A stretch of 64,000 bases of DNA, taken from contig CAYMTV010000003.1 of the NCBI GenBank assembly GCA_964393525.1, positions 1 to 64,000 of the forward strand, read 5' to 3'. Source of the DNA: CAYMTV01 sp964393525. GTDB lineage: Bacteria > Patescibacteriota > Microgenomatia > Daviesbacterales > UBA10151. The notes beneath the pieces are model-generated. The model did not search any database and was not told where the DNA came from. It saw only the letters and a list, made by a program, of their open reading frames with translations. The stretch's first letter is position 1; each line of letters begins with the position of its first letter. Positions 33,338 through 41,460 of this stretch are shown here, piece by piece. A program made the translations under genes and the position numbers.

Positions 33338-34621
33338 TTAATTTAAGCTGGCTAGTACTAATCCTGCATTGGGTCCATGTAAACCAATCCCCATGACTAT
33401 AGAAAATCTAAGATTAGCTTGTTCGGTTTGTCTTTGCAGTCTTAATCCTTGAGCTTCTTCCATAGGATTTTCCTGATTTGGATTTCTATAAACATACCCA
33501 TTTCTCATTTCCATTAGACTTTTAAATACACCAGCAGCTCCTGCAGCTCCCTGAGGATGCCCGTAGGTTGATTTAGGGGTACTACCATAAATCCTGGAGA
33601 TATGGGATCCACAAACCATCCTATATGCCTCTGCTTCTTCGGGATCCCCTTCTTGTGTCCCGGCAGCGTGAAAGACGTATTGATCAAGATCTCCAATATC
33701 TAATCCTGAGTTTTCAATCGTTGCCTCTATGGCATTTCTTGTCGCGTAGCGATTTGCCCCAAAAGGAGAAGAGGTATCAGGAAGATATGCATACCCGATT
33801 ATCTCTCCGTAAATGGGTGCGCCTCTTCGTTTGGCAGCTTCGTACTCTTCTACAACATACATGAAAGCCGCTTCACTCATAACATACCCATCTCGATCTC
33901 TATCTAAAGGCCGACTCGCTCTCTGGGGTTCATCGTTTCTTTTAGACAAAGATCTCATACGATTAAAATCATGAAACGCAGGATAACAAAAAGGAGCTTC
34001 TGTTCCTCCTGCTAAAACTAAATCAGCTTCTTCGCGTTGAACACTTCTGAATGCTTCTCCTAAAGCTATAATACTTGAAGCACAAGCATCAACTCTGACA
34101 TGATTCTCTCCTCTTAGATCCAATCTTTCTTGGAAAAAACCCAAAAGCTGTGAAATATCTAGACGAAAGATAGATTTTGTAGTTCTTTCTGTTTCCAGAA
34201 ATGAGGGAGATCCACCTACTGCTGTTCCAATCTCTGCTTTAACTCTTCTAACGTGATAATTAGTACCTAACCATTCAGGATTTCGATCGTTTGGTCTTTT
34301 AGATAGCTGATCTTTGTCTAATATTGGAATGTTACTTAATTGATCAATAATTCCTGAGTCGTTTAGTGATTGGACGGCTGCAGCCCAGCCAAGCCAAACA
34401 CAACGGGTAAGAGCTCTTTGTTCTTTAATTGTAAGATAAGCCGAAGGATCAAAACCTCTGACTTCTCCGGCAATTTGAACCTCTTGAATATGAGGAGTTC
34501 CAAGTCTTGTAATGAAAGACCTTCCTAGTTCTAGTCCGGTTATATTTGAAGCCACATCAGGCCCCCCAGGGGTAACAGCACCAATACCAGAAATGACAAC
34601 CCGTCTTTTTCTTTCACTCAT
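33338..34621 (-). CDS. Beta-ketoacyl synthase with altered active site
   Basis: 427 residues with the thiolase fold of FabF-like condensing enzymes. The nucleophile is C180 (VDACASS), and PKSTYGH gives K350 and H355. The first catalytic His, which directly precedes GT in FabF (AHGT), reads FHAAGT: Ala320 stands in its place and a His is two residues earlier. Decarboxylation of malonyl-ACP may be changed or lost. The gene starts six bases after the stop of a second ketosynthase gene, so a heterodimer is plausible. No ACP, malonyl transferase or reductase gene is nearby. Confidence 0.85.
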   Translation of the reverse strand: MSERKRRVVISGIGAVTPGGPDVASNITGLELGRSFITRLGTPHIQEVQIAGEVRGFDPSAYLTIKEQRALTRCVWLGWAAAVQSLNDSGIIDQLSNIPILDKDQLSKRPNDRNPEWLGTNYHVRRVKAEIGTAVGGSPSFLETERTTKSIFRLDISQLLGFFQERLDLRGENHVRVDACASSIIALGEAFRSVQREEADLVLAGGTEAPFCYPAFHDFNRMRSLSKRNDEPQRASRPLDRDRDGYVMSEAAFMYVVEEYEAAKRRGAPIYGEIIGYAYLPDTSSPFGANRYATRNAIEATIENSGLDIGDLDQYVFHAAGTQEGDPEEAEAYRMVCGSHISRIYGSTPKSTYGHPQGAAGAAGVFKSLMEMRNGYVYRNPNQENPMEEAQGLRLQRQTEQANLRFSIVMGIGLHGPNAGLVLASLN

Positions 34622-34627
34622 ATTAGT

Positions 34628-36091
34628 TTAGGCAGCATTTGCAAGAAAGCCTCTTTGATAATATCTTCTGGAAAATCTTCTTATGTATTTACCAAGTAAC
34701 ATAGCTGCGTTAAAGCCTCCAAAACCATAGGCTGTAGCTAAAGCAGTTCTTATATTCCGCTCCAAGTAATGGTCTTTTACCAACATTAGATCTGCCACAT
34801 CAGGATCAGGGTTTTCTAAGTTTCTTATAGCCGGAATCTTCCCTCTTCTTAATGCCATTACAGTAGCAACCAAATTAGCCGCTCCAGACCCTCCGGCCAT
34901 ATGACCAACCATTGATTTAATAGCTGTAATAGGTATTGTGGTTTCATCCATTCCGAGTACTGCACACGCTACCCTAAAGGCATTAGCCTCAGCGACGTCA
35001 CCGGCTTGGGTTGAGGTTGCATGGGCAAAGAATGCATTAAAAGGGTATGGTTCCTCTGTCTGTCGATCCATGCATGCTTTGACCAGTGTTAAAGCAACAT
35101 TTGGGATATAAAGCTGGGTTGGCATATGGCCATCTTGGTTATTGTGAAAACCTAACACTCTTGCATAGATTGGAGCACTTCTTTTTAAAGCATGTTGTTC
35201 TTCCTCAAGAATTAGCGCCCCACCTCCAGAAGCTAAAACAAATCCGTCCCTATCCTTATCAAATGGTCTGCTTGCTCCTTCAGGATCATGATTCCTAGTG
35301 GATAATGCGCCTCTAGTAGATGCAAAAATAGCTATGGATTCTGGTCCATAATAATCATAAGGACTTACTCCCAAAAGCTCTTCCAATCCACCAACAATTG
35401 CCATATCATTATTGCCTATAAAAACAGATTCTGCACCTTCGGTTGCACTAGTCAAGCTGGTAGCACAGGCTTGAATAGGGTTGCCCCCACTACCGCGAGC
35501 ACCGGTATAAATTCCCACCATCCCGTTGACTTGTTCTGGCATCAATTGCCTGCTCAGAATTGGTCCAACCCTTTCTGAGTTTGTTTTTAAATCAACAACA
35601 CCTGCTACTTCTCTACAGAGAGTATCGTGAACTTCAATTATTCTGGCTGCACCGCCATAACCAGTCGAGAAATAATTCCCGACTCTAGTACGATTAATAC
35701 CCAGTCTAATCTGGCCGTCTTGTTCTGCAGCTGCACTTTTTAAGGCATCCCTTACTAATTTAATGCCCATTGCTTCTGGTCTGGATATTTGTCTAAGTTC
35801 TTTAGGAGTAAAATGATTTGCAGGATTAAAATATGCTACAGGTGCTGCAATGCTTGTTCTCCAATTCCCAACATCAAAAGGGATAACCCCGGACTTCATT
35901 TTTAAAAGTCCTTGCCAAAAGCTTTCTACTGAGCTACCTATTGGAGTAAGAGCACTTAAGCCTGTTACCACAACATTTCTTGGGGATTTAATTCCGAAGA
36001 TGATTCCAATTGTTGATGCTTTATCTCTAAAGCTTGCTTGTTGATGGATTGTGCTTAAAAGTTCTGGAAGTTGAATGTCAGGTTGCGCCAT
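34628..36091 (-). CDS. Beta-ketoacyl synthase (FabF-like)
   Basis: 487 residues, with an unconserved leader of about 37 residues before VVVTGLSALTPIGSSVESFW. All catalytic positions are present: C209 (QACATS), H357 (AHATST, Gly to Ala after the His), K392 and H397 (IKSMVGH). This enzyme could condense acyl and malonyl units. It is the first gene of a two-gene operon with the altered ketosynthase. A complete fatty-acid pathway is not visible and is unusual in reduced CPR genomes, so the product is unknown. Confidence 0.88.
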   Translation of the reverse strand: MAQPDIQLPELLSTIHQQASFRDKASTIGIIFGIKSPRNVVVTGLSALTPIGSSVESFWQGLLKMKSGVIPFDVGNWRTSIAAPVAYFNPANHFTPKELRQISRPEAMGIKLVRDALKSAAAEQDGQIRLGINRTRVGNYFSTGYGGAARIIEVHDTLCREVAGVVDLKTNSERVGPILSRQLMPEQVNGMVGIYTGARGSGGNPIQACATSLTSATEGAESVFIGNNDMAIVGGLEELLGVSPYDYYGPESIAIFASTRGALSTRNHDPEGASRPFDKDRDGFVLASGGGALILEEEQHALKRSAPIYARVLGFHNNQDGHMPTQLYIPNVALTLVKACMDRQTEEPYPFNAFFAHATSTQAGDVAEANAFRVACAVLGMDETTIPITAIKSMVGHMAGGSGAANLVATVMALRRGKIPAIRNLENPDPDVADLMLVKDHYLERNIRTALATAYGFGGFNAAMLLGKYIRRFSRRYYQRGFLANAA

Positions 36092-36173
36092 GGTTTTAAA
36101 TATTTTGGACTATAAGATCAAAGGGTATATTTTAAATCCTCCGATGTCAATAGTTTCTTCTGTCTTTTCCTGA

Positions 36174-36201
36174 TTGAAAATCTTTTCAAAAAGATTAAAC
36201 T
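36174..36201 (+). promoter_or_regulatory. Possible promoter of the VOC-family gene
   Basis: TTGAAA, a 16-base spacer, TAAACT. A perfect hairpin AATCTTTT-CA-AAAAGATT lies in the spacer. Confidence 0.35.
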
Positions 36202-36238
36202 AAAAACATCCAGAAAAGACGTTGGGAGGTGAGGAAGT

Positions 36239-36625
36239 TTGATTAAATTTTTAGAAGGAATTTTAATTGGTTCTGAAAATGCCAAGGCTTTGGCGGAGTT
36301 TTATAGAGAAAAAGTTGGACTTAAACAAACCAATGAGTTTGAGATGGGAGAGGGCGATGAGGCAACGAACGGGTTTGAATTTTCTTTTGACTTAGGTCCC
36401 GGGTTTTATATCATGGATCATTCGGAGGTTAAAGGCAAAAACCCCAACTCAGATAGAATTATTTTAAATTTTGAGGTAGATGATATTGAGGCGGAGGTTA
36501 AGAAACTTGATGAAACCGGAGTCAAAAAAGTCAAAGACATCTACCATGTTGAGGATTATGGACATATTGCCACTTTTGAGGATGTTGATGGCAACTACTT
36601 CCAACTGGTGAAGACCCGCGAGTAA
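36239..36625 (+). CDS. VOC-family (glyoxalase/bleomycin-resistance fold) protein
   Basis: 128 residues with the paired beta-alpha-beta-beta-beta units of the VOC superfamily: an AEFYREKVGL helix, a FYIMDHSEV strand, ILNFEVDDIEAEVKKL and a closing ATFEDVDGNYFQLV. The final DGNYFQL with its preceding Asp is the standard end. Start TTG at 36239 is chosen because the strong Shine-Dalgarno sequence GGGAGGTGAGG ends a few bases before it and no ATG gives the first strand. The substrate is unknown. Confidence 0.85.
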   Translation: MIKFLEGILIGSENAKALAEFYREKVGLKQTNEFEMGEGDEATNGFEFSFDLGPGFYIMDHSEVKGKNPNSDRIILNFEVDDIEAEVKKLDETGVKKVKDIYHVEDYGHIATFEDVDGNYFQLVKTRE

Positions 36626-36636
36626 AACAGATCATC

Positions 36637-36645
36637 TGATATAAT
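36637..36645 (+). promoter_or_regulatory. Extended -10 promoter of the 36653 gene
   Basis: TGATATAAT (TGn plus perfect TATAAT) ends seven bases before the ATG, pointing to a leaderless mRNA. Confidence 0.5.
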
Positions 36646-36652
36646 AGATTTA

Positions 36653-37048
36653 ATGTCAGGCAAGTTGATTGCCCAGATTTATTTTTACTTAATTTCAGCA
36701 GCCGCAATCGCTTTAATAGTGGTGGGGATTCATTCAACAGCAACCTACCTTTTAAATTCCACTGTTTATGATAAATACCCTTTAATGTATGGTGCAGAAG
36801 ACTGCGAAAATTACGGAACTTCCTTTTACAAAGGACCATACCCCATGATGGAGCCTGGAAGAGAAGAGGCTACTCTCTCGGCAGAGGAGCAAGACAGGCT
36901 GAAGAAAAGCTGCGAACAGAGGGTAGAACTGGAAAGAAAGCAAAGACAGGTGGAAGATATCAGAAATGCGCTGGTGTTTACTAGTGTTGGACTGATTTTA
37001 TTTCTCATCCATTTTCCTCAAGCCAAGAAGTATTCTAAAACTGTTTAA
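36653..37048 (+). CDS. Small membrane protein with two helices
   Basis: 131 residues, not recognised. Helices lie at about residues 8-30 and 105-123. Between them is a loop with two Cys (about 50 and 86) and a Glu/Arg-rich likely coiled-coil segment (75-100). Both ends would be on the same side of the membrane. Confidence 0.65.
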   Translation: MSGKLIAQIYFYLISAAAIALIVVGIHSTATYLLNSTVYDKYPLMYGAEDCENYGTSFYKGPYPMMEPGREEATLSAEEQDRLKKSCEQRVELERKQRQVEDIRNALVFTSVGLILFLIHFPQAKKYSKTV

Positions 37049-37638
37049 GATTCAACTAAGGAAAATATTTTGTGTTGGCTGTCTGCTTCATGGTAACCAT
37101 TTTGAGAGGTAGAATCAGAGCCGCTTATAGAATTGTCATATTGAGTTTCCGGCTCAGAATTTTGATTAGTCAGTTCCTCAAGTTTATTTTCAATTGGCGC
37201 CATAGCAGAATCAAATCTTGCTTCCTCCTTCTCCTTTCTTGTCTGATTCAGCTGTTCATCGGCGGTGTTTTTAAACCTGATAAACTGATTGGAGTTTAAG
37301 TGGATGTATGAAAGGATGACTTTTTCCGTATTGCCCCCTTCAACATGCTTTAAATTATTAAAAATAATCACATATGAATCCTCACCTGTTTGGTAATTTT
37401 TACTGTGACTTACCTCAACTTGAAAATCTTTTAAATCCATCCAGTAGTGATCTTGTAGGGAGGTCGGATCAAATTGAGAAAGATCAGTGTGACGTACAGA
37501 AGCTTTGTCGTCTTTTAACAAACTTATAAGCATATTGACATATTTTTCAGCTTTTTTTGGATCCTCTGAAACAGGTGGAGTTTTATCACTTCCGATAGGC
37601 ATTAGCCGTATATTAGAAAACCACCGGTTTAAAGTCAA
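37045..37638 (-). CDS. Hypothetical protein, polar C terminus
   Basis: 197 residues, not recognised. There is no membrane segment. The first 130 residues look like a globular alpha/beta domain; the remainder is Glu/Lys then Ser/Asn-rich and probably disordered. An internal ATG at residue 13 (MPIGSDK) is an alternative start. It overlaps the convergent upstream gene by 4 bases at its end. Confidence 0.55.
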   Translation of the reverse strand: MTLNRWFSNIRLMPIGSDKTPPVSEDPKKAEKYVNMLISLLKDDKASVRHTDLSQFDPTSLQDHYWMDLKDFQVEVSHSKNYQTGEDSYVIIFNNLKHVEGGNTEKVILSYIHLNSNQFIRFKNTADEQLNQTRKEKEEARFDSAMAPIENKLEELTNQNSEPETQYDNSISGSDSTSQNGYHEADSQHKIFSLVES

Positions 37639-37694
37639 GGATACTTCTCTTTTGCAATTTATTCTAAGGGCGCATAAAATAACTAGAAGTTATC

Positions 37695-38333
37695 ATGAGA
37701 ACCGTAGGCCAAATTTTAAAAGATTCCAGAGAAGCTAAACATTATAAGTTGGAGGATATAGAAAAACATACCAAAATAAGGATAGAACTTTTAGAGGCTT
37801 TAGAATCCGACAACTACTCAAAACTTCCTCCCTCCACTTTTATTCAGGGATTCATTAAAAACTATGGAAAGTTTTTGGGGTTGGATATTGAAAAGCTTCT
37901 GGCAGTATTCAGAAGGGATTATGAGTCAAAAAAACACCCGCCAATAATTTTGGAAAGTTTTAAAAATCCAATTAGCACCCGGAAGTTTAATATTACACCG
38001 CAAAGAGCGCTTGGGGTAGTAATAAGCTTGGTTGTTTTAGGGTTTTTTGTTTACCTTTGGGTTGAATATAGACAATTTGTTGGCGCACCGCCTTTGCAAG
38101 TTGAGAGTCCTAAGGAGGGACATACCGTAGAGATCCCCTCCGTTGTAGTATCGGGCAAAACCGAATCCGAAGTAAAAGTGAAAGTAAATGAACAGGAAAT
38201 TGGGGTGGATAAAGACGGGAATTTTCGGGAGGAAATTAAGTTGTCTTCTTCCACCAATAAAATTGAGATTACAGCAACTTCCCGCTTTGGTCAGTCATCC
38301 AAAGTTGAGAGGACAGTCTTTGTGAAAAAATGA
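37695..38333 (+). CDS. RodZ-like helix-turn-helix membrane protein
   Basis: 212 residues. A HTH_25 domain (residues 1-75: GQILKDSREAKHYKLEDIEKHTKI, then LPPSTFIQGFIKNYGKFLGLD) is typical of RodZ, which links MreB to the membrane in cell-shape control. One membrane helix spans about 105-125. The outer part is a single Ig-like/glucodextranase-B-like beta domain (ESPKEGHTVEIPSVVVSGKT). No mreB gene is in the window. Confidence 0.8.
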   Translation: MRTVGQILKDSREAKHYKLEDIEKHTKIRIELLEALESDNYSKLPPSTFIQGFIKNYGKFLGLDIEKLLAVFRRDYESKKHPPIILESFKNPISTRKFNITPQRALGVVISLVVLGFFVYLWVEYRQFVGAPPLQVESPKEGHTVEIPSVVVSGKTESEVKVKVNEQEIGVDKDGNFREEIKLSSSTNKIEITATSRFGQSSKVERTVFVKK

Positions 38334-38455
38334 GCGTTTAGCGTCAACACGCCCTTCCTTCGGAAGCAGGGTATAGTTGAAATTAAAATGAAGCAAAGCT
38401 TCTTGCTTTTGCAAAAACTAAACGCTAATATCTAGACGCTAGACGCTAAAAATCT

Positions 38456-38734
38456 ATGGGGCCTTTGGAGACAGCTTTAATTATTTTAATTGCAATTTGG
38501 ACCATCATCTTTGCCATGATTGCAATTGCGGTTTTGGCAGTTTTTTTAAGTATTAAAAAAGCTTTAAATAAAGCCAATAAAATTTTGGATCAGGCAGAAG
38601 AAAAAGCCGGGAAAATAGATTTCCCCTCAAAAATAGTAATAGGAAGCATTTTAGCTTTTATGGCTAAAAACTCTGCTCAAACTTTTAAAAGCCTAGTTTG
38701 GGATAATATCTTTAAGAAAAAAGAGAAAAAGTAG
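38456..38734 (+). CDS. Small membrane protein (DUF948/YtxG-like)
   Basis: 92 residues: one long hydrophobic helix (about 5-32), an amphipathic helical segment (KKALNKANKILDQAEEKAG) and a basic end. This layout resembles YtxG/DUF948 proteins; the match is by general shape only. The 38334-38455 spacer holds GCGTTTAGCG with a complementary CTAAACGC and a tandem AGACGCT pair, with no clear gene. Confidence 0.6.
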   Translation: MGPLETALIILIAIWTIIFAMIAIAVLAVFLSIKKALNKANKILDQAEEKAGKIDFPSKIVIGSILAFMAKNSAQTFKSLVWDNIFKKKEKK

Positions 38735-38742
38735 AATCCCGA

Positions 38743-38807
38743 CTTGTCAACCCACTTCCACCGAGTCAAACTCGGTAGGCAAGTTTTGACTTGCCACCTC
38801 GAAGGTG
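38743..38807. terminator. Three tandem hairpins between convergent genes
   Basis: ACCGAG-TCAAA-CTCGGT (38760), GGCAAGT-TTTG-ACTTGCC (38778) and CACCT-CGA-AGGTG (38795). The first is enclosed in a CTTGtC...GCAAG frame (38743-38783) shared with other intergenic elements. They lie between two converging genes and could stop transcription in both directions, though there is no T-tract. Confidence 0.5.
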
Positions 38808-39275
38808 TCAAGCTAGAGAGTCAATAATTGGAATTAACTCGGACAGGTTGTTAATTGTAAATTTAGGTTGTGCTTCTGGAGTTTTGGGTTTTTCCTCCTC
38901 TGAAAATTTACCCTGTTCTAACCAAACAGTCACTGCGCCTACCTTGTTCCCTTCAACAATCTCTTTTCTAACTCTATCACCAACTACAACACAAGCTGAG
39001 GCTTGAACTTGCAGCTCATCTAATATAGGTTGCAAGTCCTTACGTTCATCTTTACCGACCACTTTAAAAACAGAAATATACTTCCTTAAGCCAAGCTGAT
39101 CAAATTCCTGATGGCGTGCAGTTGGGTTATCACCTCCCACACTAACCACAGCCAGTTTTATTCTTCTTTTTTTAAGGGTTTTTAAAACGCCTAAAGTTTC
39201 TGGGAAAAACTTAGGAGGGGTTTCTTCTCCTTGAACCAAGGTTCTATTGTAGTCAAAAATTACGGCTTCAACCAT
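38808..39275 (-). CDS. HAD-superfamily protein with altered first motif
   Basis: 155 residues. Motif I reads DYNRT where active HAD phosphatases have DxDxT; the first Asp (nucleophile) is kept but the second is Asn. Motif II (VVSVGG), a motif III Lys and motif IV (VVGDRVRKEIVEGNKVGA) are present. There is no cap domain. Reduced or altered phosphatase activity is possible; it could also act on a non-phosphatase substrate. Confidence 0.75.
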   Translation of the reverse strand: MVEAVIFDYNRTLVQGEETPPKFFPETLGVLKTLKKRRIKLAVVSVGGDNPTARHQEFDQLGLRKYISVFKVVGKDERKDLQPILDELQVQASACVVVGDRVRKEIVEGNKVGAVTVWLEQGKFSEEEKPKTPEAQPKFTINNLSELIPIIDSLA

Positions 39276-39392
39276 GATTTAAGATTATACCAAATCTATT
39301 GAATTATAGGATAAAGGTCTAATCAGAATCTTGGATATTGCTTCTCAAGACTAATATTTCAAAATTAAAGATTGAGTGTTATGATTTTCCCC

Positions 39393-41252
39393 ATGACTAG
39401 TGAAGAGTTAAGAGAAAAGTTTTTGAAGTTTTTTGAAAAGAATAACCATGCAATTATTCCTTCTGCTTCTTTGGTGCCATCTGATGAAGAACAGCTTGAG
39501 GGTAAGGAAAAAGTTTTATTTACCTCTGCCGGCATGCAGCCTTTAATTCCTTACCTTTTGGGACAGCCCCATCCTAAAGGCAAAAGATTAGTTAATGTCC
39601 AAAAATGCTTAAGGACTGATGACATAAATGAAGTAGGGGATTTAACTCACCATACCTTTTTTGAGATGCTCGGGAGCTGGTCTCTGGGAGATTATTTTAA
39701 AAAGCAGGCAATTGAACTTTCATTTAAGTTTTTAACAGAAGAATTAAACATTCCAATTGAAAAATTAGCAGTTTCTGTTTTTGCCGGTGATAGCGATGCA
39801 CCCCGGGATGAAGAGTCAGTAGAAATCTGGCGAAGCTTAGGGATTCCGGCTGAAAGAATTTTTTATTTTGGCAAAGAAAACAACTGGTGGCCTACTTCAA
39901 GGATTGATCCTCAAACTGGAGAGATAAAAAATGCTCTGGGTCCCTGTGGTCCGGACACGGAGATGTTTTATTGGATCGGGGAGGGGGAGCCTGAGGGCAC
40001 ACCAAATGAAAACCCAAATTGGGTAGAGATTTGGAATGACGTTTTTATGCAGTATTTCAGAAAAGATGATGGGACCTTGGAAGAGTTGCCCCAAAAAAAC
40101 GTTGATACCGGCATGGGCCTGGAGCGAACCCTGGCGGTTTTAACTGGTAAAAAGAGCGCTTATGAGACAGACCTTTTTGCAGGAATAATAGGGGAGATAG
40201 AGAAAGCTTTGGGGAAAAAGTATGGTGATAATGCGGAAGATGATAAAAAAATCCGGGTGATTGCAGATCACCTTCGGGCTTCAAGTTTTTTGCTGGGGGA
40301 GGGGGTTGAGCCCTCAAATAAAGAAAGAGGTTATGTTTTAAGAAGGCTTATACGAAGATCAATTACTTACTCATATTTATTAAACCCCAACTACCCTGCT
40401 CTATTACCTGTTATTGATGTATCCATACATAAATACAAAATAGTTTATCCGGAGCTTTTAAAAGATATGGAAAAATTGAGTAATACATTTACTCTAGAGG
40501 AGGGTAAATTCAAAAAAATCCTTGAATCAGCCTTGCAAAAAATTAGAAAAGAGGGAGGGAAGATTAAGCCGGGTCAGCTCTTCTCCGGTAAGAGCGCTTT
40601 TGATCTTTATCAAAATTACGGGATACCGGTAGAGTTAACAGAAGAAATTCTGGCTGAAATTGGGTTAGGTCTGGATAAAGACGGCTTTGAAGAAGAATTT
40701 AAAAAGCACCAGCAGATCTCAAAAACGCAGGAGGATAAAAGGTTTGCCGGTGGTTTGGCCGGACACTCGGAAACTGAAATTAAGTATCACACTGCAACGC
40801 ATCTTCTGCACCAGGCCTTAAGGGATGTTTTAGGTCCGACGGTTTTTCAAAAAGGTTCCAATATAACTGAAGAAAGACTCAGATTTGATTTTTCTTTTGA
40901 CCGGAAAATGACAGAAGAAGAAATTAAAAAAGTTGAAAATATTATAAGCCAAAGGATTCGTGAAAAACTAGCCGTGGAAAACAAAACTATAAGCTTAAAA
41001 GAGGCGAGAGAGCAAAATGCTATTGGACTGTTTGATGAAAAATATACGGATAAAGTCTCAGTTTATGGGATTGGGCCAGGTTTTAAAATTGATCCCGACT
41101 CCCTAGACCAAAGGCTGCGCGGCAATTTCTATTCATTTGAATTTTGCGGAGGACCCCATGTTAAAAACACCTCAGAAGTTGGCGGAATAAAAATTGTCAA
41201 AGAGGAAGCTGTCTCGCAGGGAATCAGAAGAATCCGGGCAGAGCTTATCTAA
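39393..41252 (+). CDS. alaS: Alanine-tRNA ligase, without C-Ala domain
   Basis: This class II synthetase charges tRNA-Ala. The catalytic core starts SEELREKFLKFFE and contains FTSAGMQPLIPYL, the GSWSLGDYFK segment and GMGLERT. The editing domain has the HTATHLLHQAL zinc motif, further Cys/His in FCGGPHV, and ends SQGIRRIRAEL. The protein stops there, so the C-terminal C-Ala domain (about 200 residues in E. coli) is absent. The start chosen is ATG 39393, which fits the family; ATG 39381 and TTG 39372 are possible. Confidence 0.95.
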   Translation: MTSEELREKFLKFFEKNNHAIIPSASLVPSDEEQLEGKEKVLFTSAGMQPLIPYLLGQPHPKGKRLVNVQKCLRTDDINEVGDLTHHTFFEMLGSWSLGDYFKKQAIELSFKFLTEELNIPIEKLAVSVFAGDSDAPRDEESVEIWRSLGIPAERIFYFGKENNWWPTSRIDPQTGEIKNALGPCGPDTEMFYWIGEGEPEGTPNENPNWVEIWNDVFMQYFRKDDGTLEELPQKNVDTGMGLERTLAVLTGKKSAYETDLFAGIIGEIEKALGKKYGDNAEDDKKIRVIADHLRASSFLLGEGVEPSNKERGYVLRRLIRRSITYSYLLNPNYPALLPVIDVSIHKYKIVYPELLKDMEKLSNTFTLEEGKFKKILESALQKIRKEGGKIKPGQLFSGKSAFDLYQNYGIPVELTEEILAEIGLGLDKDGFEEEFKKHQQISKTQEDKRFAGGLAGHSETEIKYHTATHLLHQALRDVLGPTVFQKGSNITEERLRFDFSFDRKMTEEEIKKVENIISQRIREKLAVENKTISLKEAREQNAIGLFDEKYTDKVSVYGIGPGFKIDPDSLDQRLRGNFYSFEFCGGPHVKNTSEVGGIKIVKEEAVSQGIRRIRAELI

Positions 41253-41263
41253 CATGATTAACC

Positions 41264-41298
41264 CTTGTCAAAAAATGCGTTTAAGCATTTTTTGCAAG
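41264..41298. terminator. Terminator-like CTTGtC...GCAAG element after alaS
   Basis: CTTG, a bulged T, CAAAAAATGC, loop GTTTAA, then GCATTTTTTG and CAAG: a 14-bp stem with one bulge. It is placed directly after alaS. The same frame with a different inner stem occurs at 63186. Confidence 0.65.
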
Positions 41299-41326
41299 CC
41301 CTGTTTGCGGGGCAAGCGGTCTCCCT

Positions 41327-41366
41327 AGTTCAAAACAGTTTTTTTATATTTTAACTGTTTTGAACT
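41327..41366. repeat. Perfect 14-bp inverted repeat
   Basis: AGTTCAAAACAGTT and AACTGTTTTGAACT flank a 12-base T-rich loop. It lies between alaS and the next promoter; it could be a second terminator or a protein-binding site. Confidence 0.6.
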
Positions 41367-41397
41367 TCGGTCCGACTCCCCTACTTCAATCTATGCC

Positions 41398-41426
41398 TTA
41401 ACTTGTGTTAAGATTTCTAATACAAT
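41398..41426 (+). promoter_or_regulatory. Promoter of the 41461 gene
   Basis: TTAACT, a 17-base spacer, TACAAT. A leader of about 28 bases follows. Confidence 0.45.
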
Positions 41427-41460
41427 AACTTAAGTTACCGGAGTTTCCGGGTCTTTTTGT

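Noticed and set aside
36653..37048. Lipoprotein or pilin call for the 131-residue protein
   Set aside because: No lipobox or prepilin motif; only two membrane helices are visible.
41301..41395. Possible split tRNA around the 14-bp inverted repeat
   Set aside because: Some segments look like tRNA arms (GTTCAAAAC, GTCCGACTCC), but no acceptor stem, anticodon arm or CCA-end arrangement can be drawn.
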